A stretch of DNA of 36,724 bases from Paracoccaceae bacterium (GCA_002683685.1 NYTV01000036.1:1-36724), one strand, 5' to 3'; numbered from the stretch's first letter, positions 8,269 through 18,369 are shown. Notes: generated from the letters alone by a model not told the origin. A program made the numbers and translations.

Positions 8269-8961
8269 ATGAATATGATGAAAGTCATCGCCGTTCCTAT
8301 GCACCCTGAAGGACGCAAATTTGTGGCGATATTTGCGGCTGTGACCGCCGCGCTTTGGCTGGTCTGGGAGCCGTTATTTTGGTTTGGTCTGGGGCTAACT
8401 ATTTGGTGTTATTATTTTTTTCGTGACCCGGTGCGCTCTGTGGCGCAAAGGCCGGGGCTTATCCTTTCTCCGGCCGATGGGGTGGTGTCTTTGATCACTA
8501 AGACCGTGCCGCCATCAGATATGCAACTGGGCGATAAACCTCTGACGCGCGTGTCTGTGTTCATGAATGTCTTCAACTGTCATGTGAACCGAGCCCCCAT
8601 GGCCGGCACGGTGGTGGCGATAAGTTATCATCATGGCAAGTTTCTCAACGCCTCCTTAGACAAGGCGAGCGAGCATAATGAGCGGAACTCGATCACCATT
8701 GAATCTGCCGATAAAACCAGAATCGGGGTGACACAGATCGCTGGGCTCGTGGCGCGCCGCATTGTGTGTTTCACAAAAGTGGGCACGCATTTGGGCGTGG
8801 GCGAGCGGTTTGGCTTGATCCGCTTTGGCAGCCGTTTGGACATTTTCCTGCCCGAAGGCGTGGAACCTGCTGTCGGCTTGGGGCAAACAGCGGTGGCCGG
8901 TGAAACTATTTTGGCTCGCTTGGACGCGCCTGCGGAAGACTGGCCCATTCAACCGGTTTGA
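8269..8961 (+). CDS. psd: Phosphatidylserine decarboxylase proenzyme
   Basis: Converts phosphatidylserine to phosphatidylethanolamine. The 230-residue proenzyme is of the short alphaproteobacterial/archaeal-like type. A hydrophobic N-terminal region (residues 18-52) precedes FRDPVR and LSPADGVVS (67-74). [17 protein letters not shown] (95-111) and the self-cleavage site [10 protein letters not shown] follow. Cleavage before Ser188 makes the pyruvoyl group and splits the chain into beta and alpha subunits. It follows dgkA by 4 bases. Together with pssA the pathway from CDP-diacylglycerol to PE is complete here. Confidence 0.96.
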   Translation: MNMMKVIAVPMHPEGRKFVAIFAAVTAALWLVWEPLFWFGLGLTIWCYYFFRDPVRSVAQRPGLILSPADGVVSLITKTVPPSDMQLGDKPLTRVSVFMNVFNCHVNRAPMAGTVVAISYHHGKFLNASLDKASEHNERNSITIESADKTRIGVTQIAGLVARRIVCFTKVGTHLGVGERFGLIRFGSRLDIFLPEGVEPAVGLGQTAVAGETILARLDAPAEDWPIQPV

Positions 8962-9071
8962 TGTTCAGGCGCAAGTTGCGGCGATCAGAGCCATGGAATT
9001 TTGTATTCCCTCTTGCCAAACTCGGCATATTTTCATTCACTGGCCCGTGTTTCAATTTGCAGGTTTAAGAC

Positions 9072-10325
9072 ATGCGGTTTTCAGCTATGAAAGTCCTGAC
9101 TCAAGGCTTGACCGGTAACCGGGGTTGGCGGGCGCATTGGCGCGATCCAGAGCCAGCGGAGGCTTATGACATTGTGATCATTGGAGGTGGCGGACATGGG
9201 CTGTCGACTGCTTACTACCTGGCAAAAGAACATGGGCTCAAGCGAATTGCCGTGCTGGAAAAAGGCTACATTGGCGGCGGCAATATAGGCCGCAACACGA
9301 CCATTGTTCGGGCCAATTACTTTTTGCCGGGGAACTCGGAATTCTATTCGCATTCTTTGAAGCTCTGGGAAGGGCTGGAGGCGGATCTCAACTACAATGT
9401 GATGCATTCCCAGCGTGGGCAAATTGGCCTGTTTCACAGTGATGGACAAAGAGATGCGGCCATTCGTCGGGCCAATTCCATCTTAAACCAAGGTGATGAT
9501 GCTGAGCTATTGTCCGTCGCGCAATTGCGCAAGATGGTGCCTTACCTCGACTATGATCAGGGGCGTTTCCCGATTTATGGCGGCCTGTTGCAGCGGCGGG
9601 CGGGTACGGCGCGGCATGATGCTGTTGCTTGGGGCTATGCGCGGGGGGCGGATCGGCTTGGTGTGGATTTGATTCAAAATTGTGAGGTAACCGGCATTGA
9701 CATCACACAGGGTGTGGTGCGCGGCGTACAAACCAGCCGCGGTGCCATCCGCGCAAAGAAAGTGGCGATGGTTGTCGCGGGGCGCTCCAGCCAAGTGGCG
9801 GCTATGGCAGGCATGCGCCTTCCCATCGAAAGCCATGTGCTACAGGCCTTTGTCACCGAGGGGCTGAAGCCCTGTATTGATCACGTCATAAGCTTTGGCA
9901 TGGGGCATTTTTATATCAGCCAATCGGACAAGGGGGGTTTGGTCTTTGGGGGCGATCTCGATATGTATGCCAGCTACGCCGCCCGTGGCAATCTGCCTAT
10001 GGTCGAGCATGTAGCAGAGGCTGGGATGACGCTTATGCCGTTGATCGGCAAGGCGCGGATGCTGCGCAGCTGGGGTGGCATAATGGATATGACCCCCGAT
10101 GGTTCACCCATTATAGATAAAACCCATATTGAGGGTTTATATTTGAACGCGGGCTGGTGTTATGGTGGGTTTAAGGCTGTGCCGGCTTCTGGCCATTGTT
10201 TTGCACATCTTTTAGCGACAGATCGCCCGCATGCCGCCGCCGCGCGCTTCCGCCTGGATCGATTCCGCAGCGGGAGTGGGTTGATGGATGAAGAGGGCAC
10301 CGGTGCCCAGCATAATTTGCATTAG
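9072..10325 (+). CDS. soxB: Sarcosine oxidase subunit beta
   Basis: FAD/FMN-binding subunit of heterotetrameric sarcosine oxidase, which oxidises sarcosine to glycine with release of formaldehyde or 5,10-methylene-tetrahydrofolate and hydrogen peroxide. The 417 residues begin with the family leader (GNRGWRAHWRDPEPAEAYD). The FAD fingerprint DIVIIGGGGHGLSTAYYL is at 33-50. His182 in TARHDAVAWGYA is the probable site of covalent FMN attachment, by analogy with characterised enzymes. The C-terminal LYLNAGWCYGGFKAVPASG is the usual flavin-binding end. First gene of soxBDAG, in the standard order. The upstream 110 bases probably hold the promoter; no clear box was found. Confidence 0.97.
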   Translation: MRFSAMKVLTQGLTGNRGWRAHWRDPEPAEAYDIVIIGGGGHGLSTAYYLAKEHGLKRIAVLEKGYIGGGNIGRNTTIVRANYFLPGNSEFYSHSLKLWEGLEADLNYNVMHSQRGQIGLFHSDGQRDAAIRRANSILNQGDDAELLSVAQLRKMVPYLDYDQGRFPIYGGLLQRRAGTARHDAVAWGYARGADRLGVDLIQNCEVTGIDITQGVVRGVQTSRGAIRAKKVAMVVAGRSSQVAAMAGMRLPIESHVLQAFVTEGLKPCIDHVISFGMGHFYISQSDKGGLVFGGDLDMYASYAARGNLPMVEHVAEAGMTLMPLIGKARMLRSWGGIMDMTPDGSPIIDKTHIEGLYLNAGWCYGGFKAVPASGHCFAHLLATDRPHAAAARFRLDRFRSGSGLMDEEGTGAQHNLH

Positions 10326-10388
10326 GAGCGGTCGGATGTTTTTGGATGATTGTGATGTCTCTATCTGCTGTGTCAAAGGAGGGCTGAT

Positions 10389-10652
10389 ATGCGCATAGAG
10401 TGTCCTCTTTGCGGCACGCGAGATCGGCGTGAGTTTTACTATTCTGGCCATGCCACAGCTCTTGCGCGGCCCGCGCCCGATGCGGGGGCGGAGGCCTGGG
10501 ATGACTATCTGCACAACCGCGAGAACCCAGCCGGGATAACCGAGGACCTTTGGCATCATGAATTTGGCTGCGGAGCCTGGCTCGCGGTGCGCCGTGATAC
10601 GGTTTCGCATGCGGTTATCTCTGCGCGTTTGGTCAAAGGAAATCAGCTGTGA
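10389..10652 (+). CDS. soxD: Sarcosine oxidase subunit delta
   Basis: Small zinc-binding subunit (87 residues) of the heterotetramer. Ligands are visible as Cys5 and Cys8 (IECPLCGT) with His57 and Cys61 (HHEFGCGAW), the pattern known for this subunit. The start is well placed behind AAAGGAGG. It overlaps soxA by 4 bases (GTGA), indicating translational coupling. Confidence 0.96.
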   Translation: MRIECPLCGTRDRREFYYSGHATALARPAPDAGAEAWDDYLHNRENPAGITEDLWHHEFGCGAWLAVRRDTVSHAVISARLVKGNQL

Positions 10653-13585
10653 GAGTGGTCGGAAAAGGATTGGTTGACCGAAGTCGCGTCCTGGGGTTCA
10701 CGTTTGGCGGCCAGAGCTTCGAGGGGTTCGCCGGCGACACTTTGGCGAGCGCCCTTTTGGCCAATGGTCAAAGGCTTGTTGGCCGATCATTCAAGTACCA
10801 CCGCCCAAGAGGGATTGTAACTTGCGGATCGGAGGAGCCGAATGCGCTGGTGACTGTGGCGCGCGGTTTGGCGCGCGAGCCCAACAGCCGCGCCACGATG
10901 CTGCCGCTTTACGATGGGCTGGTGGCCATGCCGCAGAATGCTTGGCCGTCCTTGAAATGTGATGCTTTGGCGGTAAATGACGTTTTGGCACCCTTTCTAT
11001 CGGCTGGATTTTATTACAAAACCTTTATGTGGCCACGGAAATTTTGGGAATGGGTCTATGAGCCTGCCATTCGCCGGGCGGCGGGTCTTGGAGCTTTGTC
11101 GACCCGTTATGATGATGAGATTTACGAAAAAGCCTATGCGCATTGCAATGTATTGATCATCGGTGCCGGTCCATCGGGGCTTATGGCAGCCTTGACGGCG
11201 GGACGGGCTGGATTGGACGTCATTTTGGCCGATGAACATGACCAGCTGGGTGGCCGCCTCTTATCGGAAATGGAGCATATTGACGGGATGCCAGCTGTGG
11301 CTTGGGTCCAGGCGGCATTGGCTGAATTGTCCGGGCTTACCTCGGTGCGGATCATGGCAAATACCACTGTGACTGGCGCTTATGACCAAGGGGTGTTCGG
11401 TGCCCTGGAGCGCGTCGGGCCGGGGTTGCAGGCGATCCCGGACGGATTGCCGCGCGAAACTTTTTGGCGCATTTATACCAAGGGGGCGATCCTATGCGCG
11501 GGCGCTCTGGAGCGGCAAATCGCCTTTGAAAACAATGATCGTCCCGGCATTATGACCGCGGGTGCCATGCGCAGCTACCTCAACCGGTTTGGGGTGAGCC
11601 CCGGCCAAAGAGTGGCGATCTTCGGTAATAACGCCGATGCGCATCGCACGGCGCGAGATTTTATGGAGGCAGGCGTTGAGGTTGCGGCTATGATCGACAG
11701 CCGCGCCGAGGTGCGCCCCTTGGGCGATTACCCGCTTTATACAGGCGCAGTGGTCACCGGCAGCCGCGGGCGATTGGGTTTGAAAAGCATTGATATTCGG
11801 CAAAGCGACGGATCGGTGAAAACGATTGACTGCGATGCGCTGGGCGTTTCGGGCGGATGGAATCCTTCAGTGCATTTAACCTGTCACATGAACGGCCGCC
11901 CGATTTGGGATCCGGCTTTGGCAAGTTTCACACCCCAGCCGGGCGCCGTTCCTGGCTTGGTGGCGGCGGGCGCTGCCGCAGGGGAGATGAGCACGCAAGG
12001 CGCTTTGGCGCAGGGGCAGGCGGAGGCCCTGACTTTGGCCAAGGCGCTGGGGAAACGGGTCAAGCCAAGCGCGCTGCCTGTTGCGGAGGACACCCCCTAT
12101 GAGATCACGCCGTTTTGGGATGTCGGCGGCACCGGGCGTGCGTGGCTTGATTTTCAAAATGATGTGACGGTCAAAGATATCAAACAGGCCGTTCAGGAAA
12201 ATTTTCGCTCGGTCGAGCATATGAAACGCTACACCACCCAAGGCATGGCCACTGATCAGGGCAAAAACTCCAATATTGCCGCGCTTGCGGTTTTGGCCGA
12301 TGCCACCGGTCGAGGCATACCGGAAACGGGCACGACCACCTTCCGTCCGCCCTATGTGCCAGTCGCCCTGGCCGCCCTTGGCGCAGGTGGACACGGCAAA
12401 GGCTTTGCGCCAGAGCGGCTTTTGACTTCTCACCAGATTAGCAAAGACCGCCGCGCGCCGATGGTTGAGGCGGGGCTGTGGTATCGGCCGAGCTATTTCC
12501 CGCTCGAAGGTGAGACTCATTGGCGTCAAGCCTGTGATCGCGAGGTGCAGATGGTGCGCACGGCAGTTGGCATTTGCGATGTCTCGACCTTGGGAAAAAT
12601 TGATATCCAAGGCCCGGATGCGGCTGCTTTTCTGGATCTGCTTTACACCAATTCTTTTGCCAGTCTTAAACAGAACCGGGTGCGCTATGGGTTGATGTTG
12701 CGTGAAGACGGTCACGTTATGGATGATGGCACCTGTGCCAGAATTGGCGCGCAGCACTATCTGATGACCACGACAACCGCAGCGGCCGGGCAGGTGATGC
12801 GGCATTTGGATTTCGTTCATCAAGGGCTGCGACCAGATTTCGATGTGAGCTTTACATCTGTCACAGAGCATTGGGCGCAATTTGCCGTGGCGGGGCCAGA
12901 AGCTCGCGCTTTGCTTAACGGTATATTAGATCGCAAGATAAGCGATAAAACCTTGCCGTATATGGGATATAAAGCTGTGCAATTGGGCGGCATTGCCGCG
13001 CGGTTGTTTCGGATCTCTTTCTCTGGGGAACATGCTTACGAATTGGCGGTGCCCGCGCGCAACGGTGAAAGCCTCTTTCAACTGCTGCTCGAGCGGGCCG
13101 AGGCGCTGGGTGGCGGGGCTTATGGTCTCGAAGCGCTCAATGTCTTGCGTATTGAAAAGGGCTTTATCACCCATGCGGAAATTCATGGGCGCACCACTGC
13201 GTTTGACATTGGTCTCGAGCGGATGGTGTCGGCAGGCAAAGACTGTATCGGCAAAACCATGGCGGCACGGCCAGGGCTTGTGGGGCCCGAGCGCGATCAG
13301 CTCGTGGGGTTGCGGCCCATCGGTGAGGTGAAGCAGATTATTCCCGGCGCGCATCTTTTTGCGCCAGAAGCGCAAGCTGTTTCTGACAATGACGAGGGCT
13401 ATGTGACCTCCATGTGTTATTCTCCGACCTTAGGGTCGGTAATTGCCCAGGCATTTCTGCGCGGTGGGCGAAATCGCCACGGGCAGAAGATCAAGATGGT
13501 GGAGCATTTGAGCGGTGTCACCACGCTTTGTGAGGTCTGTGCGCCAGTATTTTTTGATCCAGAGGGGAGGCGGCTTCGTGGTTGA
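10649..13585 (+). CDS. soxA: Sarcosine oxidase subunit alpha
   Basis: Large subunit, 978 residues. An N-terminal ferredoxin-like domain (about 1-100, including RSFKYHRPRGIVTCGSEEPN) precedes the NAD-binding region NVLIIGAGPSGLMAAL (residues 167-182). A second redox segment follows, with ERQIAFENNDRPGIMTAGAM. The C-terminal GcvT-like aminomethyltransferase domain (about 600-970) accepts tetrahydrofolate, allowing methylene-THF formation instead of free formaldehyde. The start is a GTG overlapping the soxD stop. Length is that of the family. The gene overlaps soxG by 8 bases. Confidence 0.97.
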   Translation: MRVVGKGLVDRSRVLGFTFGGQSFEGFAGDTLASALLANGQRLVGRSFKYHRPRGIVTCGSEEPNALVTVARGLAREPNSRATMLPLYDGLVAMPQNAWPSLKCDALAVNDVLAPFLSAGFYYKTFMWPRKFWEWVYEPAIRRAAGLGALSTRYDDEIYEKAYAHCNVLIIGAGPSGLMAALTAGRAGLDVILADEHDQLGGRLLSEMEHIDGMPAVAWVQAALAELSGLTSVRIMANTTVTGAYDQGVFGALERVGPGLQAIPDGLPRETFWRIYTKGAILCAGALERQIAFENNDRPGIMTAGAMRSYLNRFGVSPGQRVAIFGNNADAHRTARDFMEAGVEVAAMIDSRAEVRPLGDYPLYTGAVVTGSRGRLGLKSIDIRQSDGSVKTIDCDALGVSGGWNPSVHLTCHMNGRPIWDPALASFTPQPGAVPGLVAAGAAAGEMSTQGALAQGQAEALTLAKALGKRVKPSALPVAEDTPYEITPFWDVGGTGRAWLDFQNDVTVKDIKQAVQENFRSVEHMKRYTTQGMATDQGKNSNIAALAVLADATGRGIPETGTTTFRPPYVPVALAALGAGGHGKGFAPERLLTSHQISKDRRAPMVEAGLWYRPSYFPLEGETHWRQACDREVQMVRTAVGICDVSTLGKIDIQGPDAAAFLDLLYTNSFASLKQNRVRYGLMLREDGHVMDDGTCARIGAQHYLMTTTTAAAGQVMRHLDFVHQGLRPDFDVSFTSVTEHWAQFAVAGPEARALLNGILDRKISDKTLPYMGYKAVQLGGIAARLFRISFSGEHAYELAVPARNGESLFQLLLERAEALGGGAYGLEALNVLRIEKGFITHAEIHGRTTAFDIGLERMVSAGKDCIGKTMAARPGLVGPERDQLVGLRPIGEVKQIIPGAHLFAPEAQAVSDNDEGYVTSMCYSPTLGSVIAQAFLRGGRNRHGQKIKMVEHLSGVTTLCEVCAPVFFDPEGRRLRG

Positions 13586-14129
13586 GCTTTATGAAACATC
13601 GGCTGCGGGCGCGGGGCTGCCCTTGGAGATCGGCACGGTTTCGGTTCGTGAAGTGCAAGCGCCGCTGTATCTGCTGGCACCCTACAAGGGGCAGGCGGCT
13701 CAAGCGGCCTCTGCGTTCAACACGCAACTGGGACTGGAATGGCCCGGTCCCAATGAGCTGAAACGCAAAGGCGGGGTCCATGCGCTCTGGTTTGATCACG
13801 CACATATTGCTGTGGCGGGCGCAACGCCGTCTGGCCGCTTGACCCGTCATGCGGCGGTGACTGATGTTCGTGATGGCTGGACTGTTTTGGATCTAAATGG
13901 TGCGGATGTGCGCGCTGTTTTGGCCCATCTTACCCCTTTGGATCTGCGGGTCAAATATTTCAAAACTGGCATGAGCCAGCGCAGCTCATTGATGCATATG
14001 CAGGCGGTGATCTCTTGCCTTGGCAAGTCGCGGTTTCGGGTGATGGTGTTTCGCTCCATGACGCAAACCCTGCTGCATGATTTGACCTGCGCGATGGAAT
14101 CAGTGGCCGCGCGCGCGCATTTGGTTTAG
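13578..14129 (+). CDS. soxG: Sarcosine oxidase subunit gamma
   Basis: A 183-residue subunit that helps hold the alpha and beta subunits together. I chose the GTG at 13578 (V-V-E-L-Y-E-T) because AGGGGAGG lies 7 bases before it and the protein then has the normal family length. The longer reading from 13515 would run inside soxA. Conserved features are HAAVTDVRDGWTVLDLNGAD and TPLDLRVKYF near the middle, and a C-terminal RVMVFRSMTQTLLHDL. It is the last sox gene; dnaG begins only 8 bases after its stop. Confidence 0.92.
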   Translation: MVELYETSAAGAGLPLEIGTVSVREVQAPLYLLAPYKGQAAQAASAFNTQLGLEWPGPNELKRKGGVHALWFDHAHIAVAGATPSGRLTRHAAVTDVRDGWTVLDLNGADVRAVLAHLTPLDLRVKYFKTGMSQRSSLMHMQAVISCLGKSRFRVMVFRSMTQTLLHDLTCAMESVAARAHLV

Positions 14130-14137
14130 AAAACCCC

Positions 14138-16084
14138 ATGTCATTGCCACCAGGATTTTTGGATGAGTTGCGCAGTCGAGCTTCGATCTCTCAGGTCGTT
14201 GGGCGCAAGGTCATGTGGGACACTCGCAAATCCAATCAAGGCAAGGGCGATATGTGGGCCCCCTGTCCGTTTCATCAAGAGAAAACCGCAAGCTTTCATG
14301 TGGATGATCAAAAAGGCTATTATTATTGTTTTGGTTGTCAAGCCAAAGGCGATGCTTTGGGCTTCATAAAAGAGACAGAGAATGTCTCTTTTATGGAAGC
14401 TGTGGAGATATTGGCCGGTGAGGTTGGCATGCCGATGCCCGAGCGCGACCCACAGGCGCGGCAAAAAGCCGATCGCAGGACGCAATTGGCCGAGGTCATG
14501 GAACAGGCGCTGCAATTTTTTCGATTGCAGCTGAACACCTCAGCCGGGGCAGATGCGCGGGCCTATTTGAAAGGTCGCGCTTTGTCACAGCTGGCACTGG
14601 AGCGTTTTGAGATCGGGTATGCGCCGGACAGCTGGCAGGGGCTTTGGGATCATCTCACCGGCAAGAGTGTTAGCGAAGAGCTGATCCTCGCGGCAGGGCT
14701 GGCCAAACCCTCCAATAAGGGCAAACGCCCCTATGACACATTTCGCAATCGCATTATTTTTCCAATCCGTGATCCGCAAAAGCGCTGCATTGGCTTTGGT
14801 GGCCGGGCGATGGATCCCAATGAGTCGGCCAAATACCTCAATTCACCAGAGACCGAGCTCTTTGATAAGGGGCGTTCGCTCTATAATCACGCGCCAGCGC
14901 GGGAGGCCTCTGGCAAAGAGCAAAGCTTGATCGTTGCAGAGGGGTATATGGATGTTATTGCCCTGGCGGAGGCGGGATTCAACGCCTCTGTCGCGCCATT
15001 GGGCACAGCGATAACACAGACCCAGCTACAACTGATGTGGCGCATCTGTGATGAGCCGATCATCGCTCTGGATGGCGATACGGCCGGCATACGCGCCGCG
15101 CAGCGCGTTATGGATTTGGCGCTTCCTTTGTTGGAGGCGGGAAAGTCTTTGCGCTTTGCGGTGATGCCCGACGGTCAGGATCCCGATGATTTGCTGCGCG
15201 CCGGTGGACCGAGCGTCATGCAAGCGCTTTTGGATGCGGCGCGCCCGATGGTGGATTTGTTGTGGGAGCGTGAAACCTACGGCAAGAATTTTGACAGCCC
15301 GGAACGCAAAGCCGCATTGGATAAAGCCCTTCGCGAAAAGCTTAAGTTGATCCAAGACCCCTCTATTCGCGGCCATTACGGCCAGGCGATAAAGGACAAG
15401 CGTTGGCAATTGTTCCGACCAAAGGCCGCGCCGAAATCGGCGCGCGGCTTTGCTGCCAAGACAGGCTATCGGCCTGTAACACCACAAGCGAGCACGCGTG
15501 TTTCGGCCCTGGCCAATGGCTCTGAACCGAGCCATATCCTGCGTCACTCGGTTATTTTGGCCAGTTTGCTCAACTGCCCGCAAGCCCTGCCCAAGGTCGA
15601 AGCGGCGTTGGAGGATTTGCAGTTTGAAAAGCCACTGCACCGCGATCTCCAGCAGTTTTTGTTGCAATTTTCCGGATCGCCTGAGCAGCTTTGGTCAGAG
15701 GCGGAACAACTGTTTGGGCCACCGCAACTTGAAAACTTGATGCATCTGCCCCATGTGCGCATTGCGCCCTCTGTGCGCAACGGCTCGGATGTGTCTTTTG
15801 TGATCGCCTGCCTGCAGCAAGAATTTGCTCAGATTTTTGCTATAGATGCACATGGGCGGGAGGTTGCAGAGGCGGTTTTGGATGTGTCGGATGTTGATGA
15901 TGAGGGGCTGACCTGGCGGATCAGTGAATCTGCCAAGCATTTGCAGGCCACAACCCAGGGCGCCCAGGAAGATGATACAGAATATAAGACCGCGAAAAAC
16001 GGTCTAAAAGTAAAGTTAGAAGAACAAAATACATTAGATGATCTGCTGCAGCAGATTAATTATTCGAAACCGAACCGACCTTAA
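14138..16084 (+). CDS. dnaG: DNA primase
   Basis: Makes RNA primers at the replication fork. The 648 residues contain the CHC2 zinc-binding domain (Cys43, His46, Cys64, Cys67, in PCPFHQEK and YYCFGCQAKG). The catalytic core has GFGGRAMD. The Toprim metal site is Glu268 in LIVAEGYMDVIALAEAG plus Asp312 and Asp314 in IIALDGDTAGIRAAQR. The C-terminal DnaB-binding region is less conserved. No ribosome site is evident before ATG 14138, and the gap from soxG is 8 bases, so translation may depend on coupling. It is followed by a strong hairpin terminator before rpoD. Confidence 0.97.
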   Translation: MSLPPGFLDELRSRASISQVVGRKVMWDTRKSNQGKGDMWAPCPFHQEKTASFHVDDQKGYYYCFGCQAKGDALGFIKETENVSFMEAVEILAGEVGMPMPERDPQARQKADRRTQLAEVMEQALQFFRLQLNTSAGADARAYLKGRALSQLALERFEIGYAPDSWQGLWDHLTGKSVSEELILAAGLAKPSNKGKRPYDTFRNRIIFPIRDPQKRCIGFGGRAMDPNESAKYLNSPETELFDKGRSLYNHAPAREASGKEQSLIVAEGYMDVIALAEAGFNASVAPLGTAITQTQLQLMWRICDEPIIALDGDTAGIRAAQRVMDLALPLLEAGKSLRFAVMPDGQDPDDLLRAGGPSVMQALLDAARPMVDLLWERETYGKNFDSPERKAALDKALREKLKLIQDPSIRGHYGQAIKDKRWQLFRPKAAPKSARGFAAKTGYRPVTPQASTRVSALANGSEPSHILRHSVILASLLNCPQALPKVEAALEDLQFEKPLHRDLQQFLLQFSGSPEQLWSEAEQLFGPPQLENLMHLPHVRIAPSVRNGSDVSFVIACLQQEFAQIFAIDAHGREVAEAVLDVSDVDDEGLTWRISESAKHLQATTQGAQEDDTEYKTAKNGLKVKLEEQNTLDDLLQQINYSKPNRP

Positions 16085-16132
16085 GCTCGGTGGGGGTGGG
16101 AACTGGGGGACGAATCAGGCTAAATAGCGTTG

Positions 16133-16161
16133 CGAATCAGTTTTAAAACCGATTCGTTTTT
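16133..16161 (+). terminator. Rho-independent terminator between dnaG and rpoD
   Basis: CGAATC (16133-16138) pairs with GATTCG (16151-16156). An A/C mismatch follows, then the self-complementary GTTTTAAAAC. A run of five T follows directly. This should end dnaG transcripts and leave rpoD under its own promoter between about 16162 and 16190. An upstream copy of CGAATC at 16111-16116 could compete for the same 3' arm. Confidence 0.75.
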
Positions 16162-16200
16162 ACGTTTAGTGAGAGTCCCAAGGACAAGGAGCCACAGCGC

Positions 16201-18171
16201 ATGGCCGCCAAGGATAACGACGACCGCAAGCAAGATGCCGACGCCAATGAACCGATGATCGATATGAGCCAAGCGGCTGTCAAAAAGATGATAGGTGATG
16301 CGCGGGAACGAGGTTATATCACCTATGATCAACTAAACACAGTTTTGCCACCCGATCAGGTATCGTCCGATCAGATCGAAGACGTCATGTCGATGCTCTC
16401 TGAAATGGGCATTCAGGTAACCGAAGAGCATGAATCTGAAGAAGATGAAGACAAAGGCCCAACGGATTTGGTGGCCACCAATCAAAACCGCGATGTAGCG
16501 CTTGCGGGGGCAAATAACGAAAAACTCGACCGGACGGATGATCCGGTGCGTATGTATCTGCGCGAAATGGGCTCGGTGGAGCTCTTGAGCCGCGAGGGTG
16601 AGATTGCCATCGCCAAGCGGATCGAAGCAGGTCGCAATACAATGATTTTGGGGCTTTGCGAAAGCCCGCTGACATTCCAAGCGATCACCATCTGGCGTGA
16701 CGAATTGCTGAGTGAAGATATTTTGCTGCGCGATGTGATTGATCTGGAGACTACGTTTGGTCACCACATGGGTGAAGAGGAGGAGGCTCCGGTTGTGGCG
16801 GCACCTGTTGCCACGGAAAGCCCTGCCAGCGCCAGCCCTGAGCTGGATGCGGATGGCAACCCTATCATCGCCGATGATGACGACGATGATGAAGGGGCCA
16901 ATCTGTCGCTGGCCGCTATGGAGGCGGCGCTCAAGCCAAAGGTGCTGGAGACGCTGGACCTGATTGCCTCTGATTATATCCTTCTATCTGAGATGCAGGA
17001 TGTGCGTATCTCTGCGACTTTGAACGAGGATGAGAGTTTCTCGGACGGGGCCGAGGCGAAATATCAAAAGCTGCGCTCAGAAATTGTTGAATTGGTGAAT
17101 GAATTACACCTGCACAACAACCGGATTGAGGCGTTGATTGACCAGCTGTACGGCATCAACCGCAGGGTGATGTCGATTGACAGCGCCATGGTGAAACTTG
17201 CTGACCAAGCGCGGATTAACCGCCGTGAGTTCATTGATGCCTATCGCGGCCGCGAGCTGGATCCAAACTGGTTGACCGATATGGGCGAGAAAACTGGCCG
17301 CGGCTGGACCATGTTTATGGAGCGTAGTGTCGATAAAGTGGAAGATCTCCGCGCAGAGATGGCGCAGGTTGGCCAATATGTTGGACTGGATATCTCTGAA
17401 TTCCGCCGCATTGTGCAACAGGTACAAAAAGGCGAGAAAGAAGCGCGCCAAGCCAAGAAAGAAATGGTTGAGGCAAATCTGCGTTTGGTAATTTCGATCG
17501 CCAAAAAATACACCAATCGCGGATTGCAATTCTTAGATCTGATTCAGGAGGGCAATATTGGTCTCATGAAAGCGGTAGATAAATTTGAATATCGCCGGGG
17601 CTATAAGTTTTCGACCTACGCCACATGGTGGATTCGCCAAGCTATCACCCGCTCTATTGCGGACCAAGCGCGCACCATCCGTATTCCGGTGCATATGATC
17701 GAAACGATCAACAAGCTCGTGCGCACGGGGCGCCAAATGCTGCATGAAATCGGTCGTGAGCCCACGCCTGAGGAATTGGCAGCCAAGCTGCAAATGCCTT
17801 TGGAAAAAGTGCGTAAGGTCATGAAAATTGCCAAAGAGCCAATTTCTTTGGAGACGCCAATTGGCGATGAGGAAGACTCGCAGCTGGGTGATTTCATCGA
17901 GGATAAGAATGCCGTCTTGCCGCTCGACAGTGCGATACAAGAGAACCTGAAAGAAACCACAACGCGGGTCTTGGCCAGTCTGACCCCGCGTGAAGAGCGG
18001 GTGCTGCGGATGCGCTTTGGCATCGGCATGAATACAGACCATACTTTGGAAGAGGTGGGCCAACAGTTCAGCGTGACCCGCGAACGTATTCGCCAGATTG
18101 AAGCCAAAGCCCTGCGCAAGCTCAAGCACCCAAGCCGCAGCCGTAAATTGCGGAGCTTTCTCGACCAATAG
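16201..18171 (+). CDS. rpoD: RNA polymerase primary sigma factor (sigma-70)
   Basis: Housekeeping sigma factor, 656 residues. An acidic region 1.1 is followed by region 1.2 ([20 protein letters not shown], from about residue 114). A long non-conserved insert with an acidic run (ADDDDDDEG) follows. Regions 2.1-2.4 include [20 protein letters not shown] and [19 protein letters not shown]; region 3 follows. Region 4.2 ([20 protein letters not shown]) reads the -35 box. AAGGAG lies 9 bases before the ATG. dnaG-rpoD adjacency is conserved in proteobacteria. The primary rather than alternative type is shown by regions 1.1-1.2 and the large insert. Confidence 0.98.
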   Translation: MAAKDNDDRKQDADANEPMIDMSQAAVKKMIGDARERGYITYDQLNTVLPPDQVSSDQIEDVMSMLSEMGIQVTEEHESEEDEDKGPTDLVATNQNRDVALAGANNEKLDRTDDPVRMYLREMGSVELLSREGEIAIAKRIEAGRNTMILGLCESPLTFQAITIWRDELLSEDILLRDVIDLETTFGHHMGEEEEAPVVAAPVATESPASASPELDADGNPIIADDDDDDEGANLSLAAMEAALKPKVLETLDLIASDYILLSEMQDVRISATLNEDESFSDGAEAKYQKLRSEIVELVNELHLHNNRIEALIDQLYGINRRVMSIDSAMVKLADQARINRREFIDAYRGRELDPNWLTDMGEKTGRGWTMFMERSVDKVEDLRAEMAQVGQYVGLDISEFRRIVQQVQKGEKEARQAKKEMVEANLRLVISIAKKYTNRGLQFLDLIQEGNIGLMKAVDKFEYRRGYKFSTYATWWIRQAITRSIADQARTIRIPVHMIETINKLVRTGRQMLHEIGREPTPEELAAKLQMPLEKVRKVMKIAKEPISLETPIGDEEDSQLGDFIEDKNAVLPLDSAIQENLKETTTRVLASLTPREERVLRMRFGIGMNTDHTLEEVGQQFSVTRERIRQIEAKALRKLKHPSRSRKLRSFLDQ

Positions 18172-18195
18172 GTCCGTCACAGTAGTGAAAATTTG

Positions 18196-18230
18196 ATGAG
18201 AACGGCCTCGCTCTGCGTGTCCTTTCTCAT
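18196..18230 (+). terminator. Possible hairpin after rpoD
   Basis: ATGAGAA (18196-18202) pairs with TTCTCAT (18224-18230), and GG/CC continues the stem after a one-base mismatch. The loop is about 15 bases and only TTT follows, so it is a weak terminator candidate between rpoD and nrdR. Confidence 0.35.
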
Positions 18231-18369
18231 TTTGGCAGTGGCGACATCGGGCAGCCACCCCAAAATGCAGTGGGCCAAAATCTCCTCTACCCAAACCGTG
18301 GTGAAATGTTATAAGGATAGTGGAAGTTTAAGCGCTCTGCGCTATCGGAATACGAAGAGGGGATGGCAC

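Noticed and set aside
11876..12880. 334-residue minus-strand reading frame
   Set aside because: Lies wholly inside soxA, which has clear domains; it is a high-GC shadow frame without motifs.
17533..18294. 253-residue minus-strand reading frame over the end of rpoD
   Set aside because: Antisense to the most conserved sigma-70 regions; no family features.
18193..18369. In-frame N-terminal extension of nrdR that looks like a signal peptide
   Set aside because: NrdR is cytoplasmic and begins MRCPFCG. The ATG at 18370 has its own ribosome site, and the extension begins with a TTG inside a hairpin.
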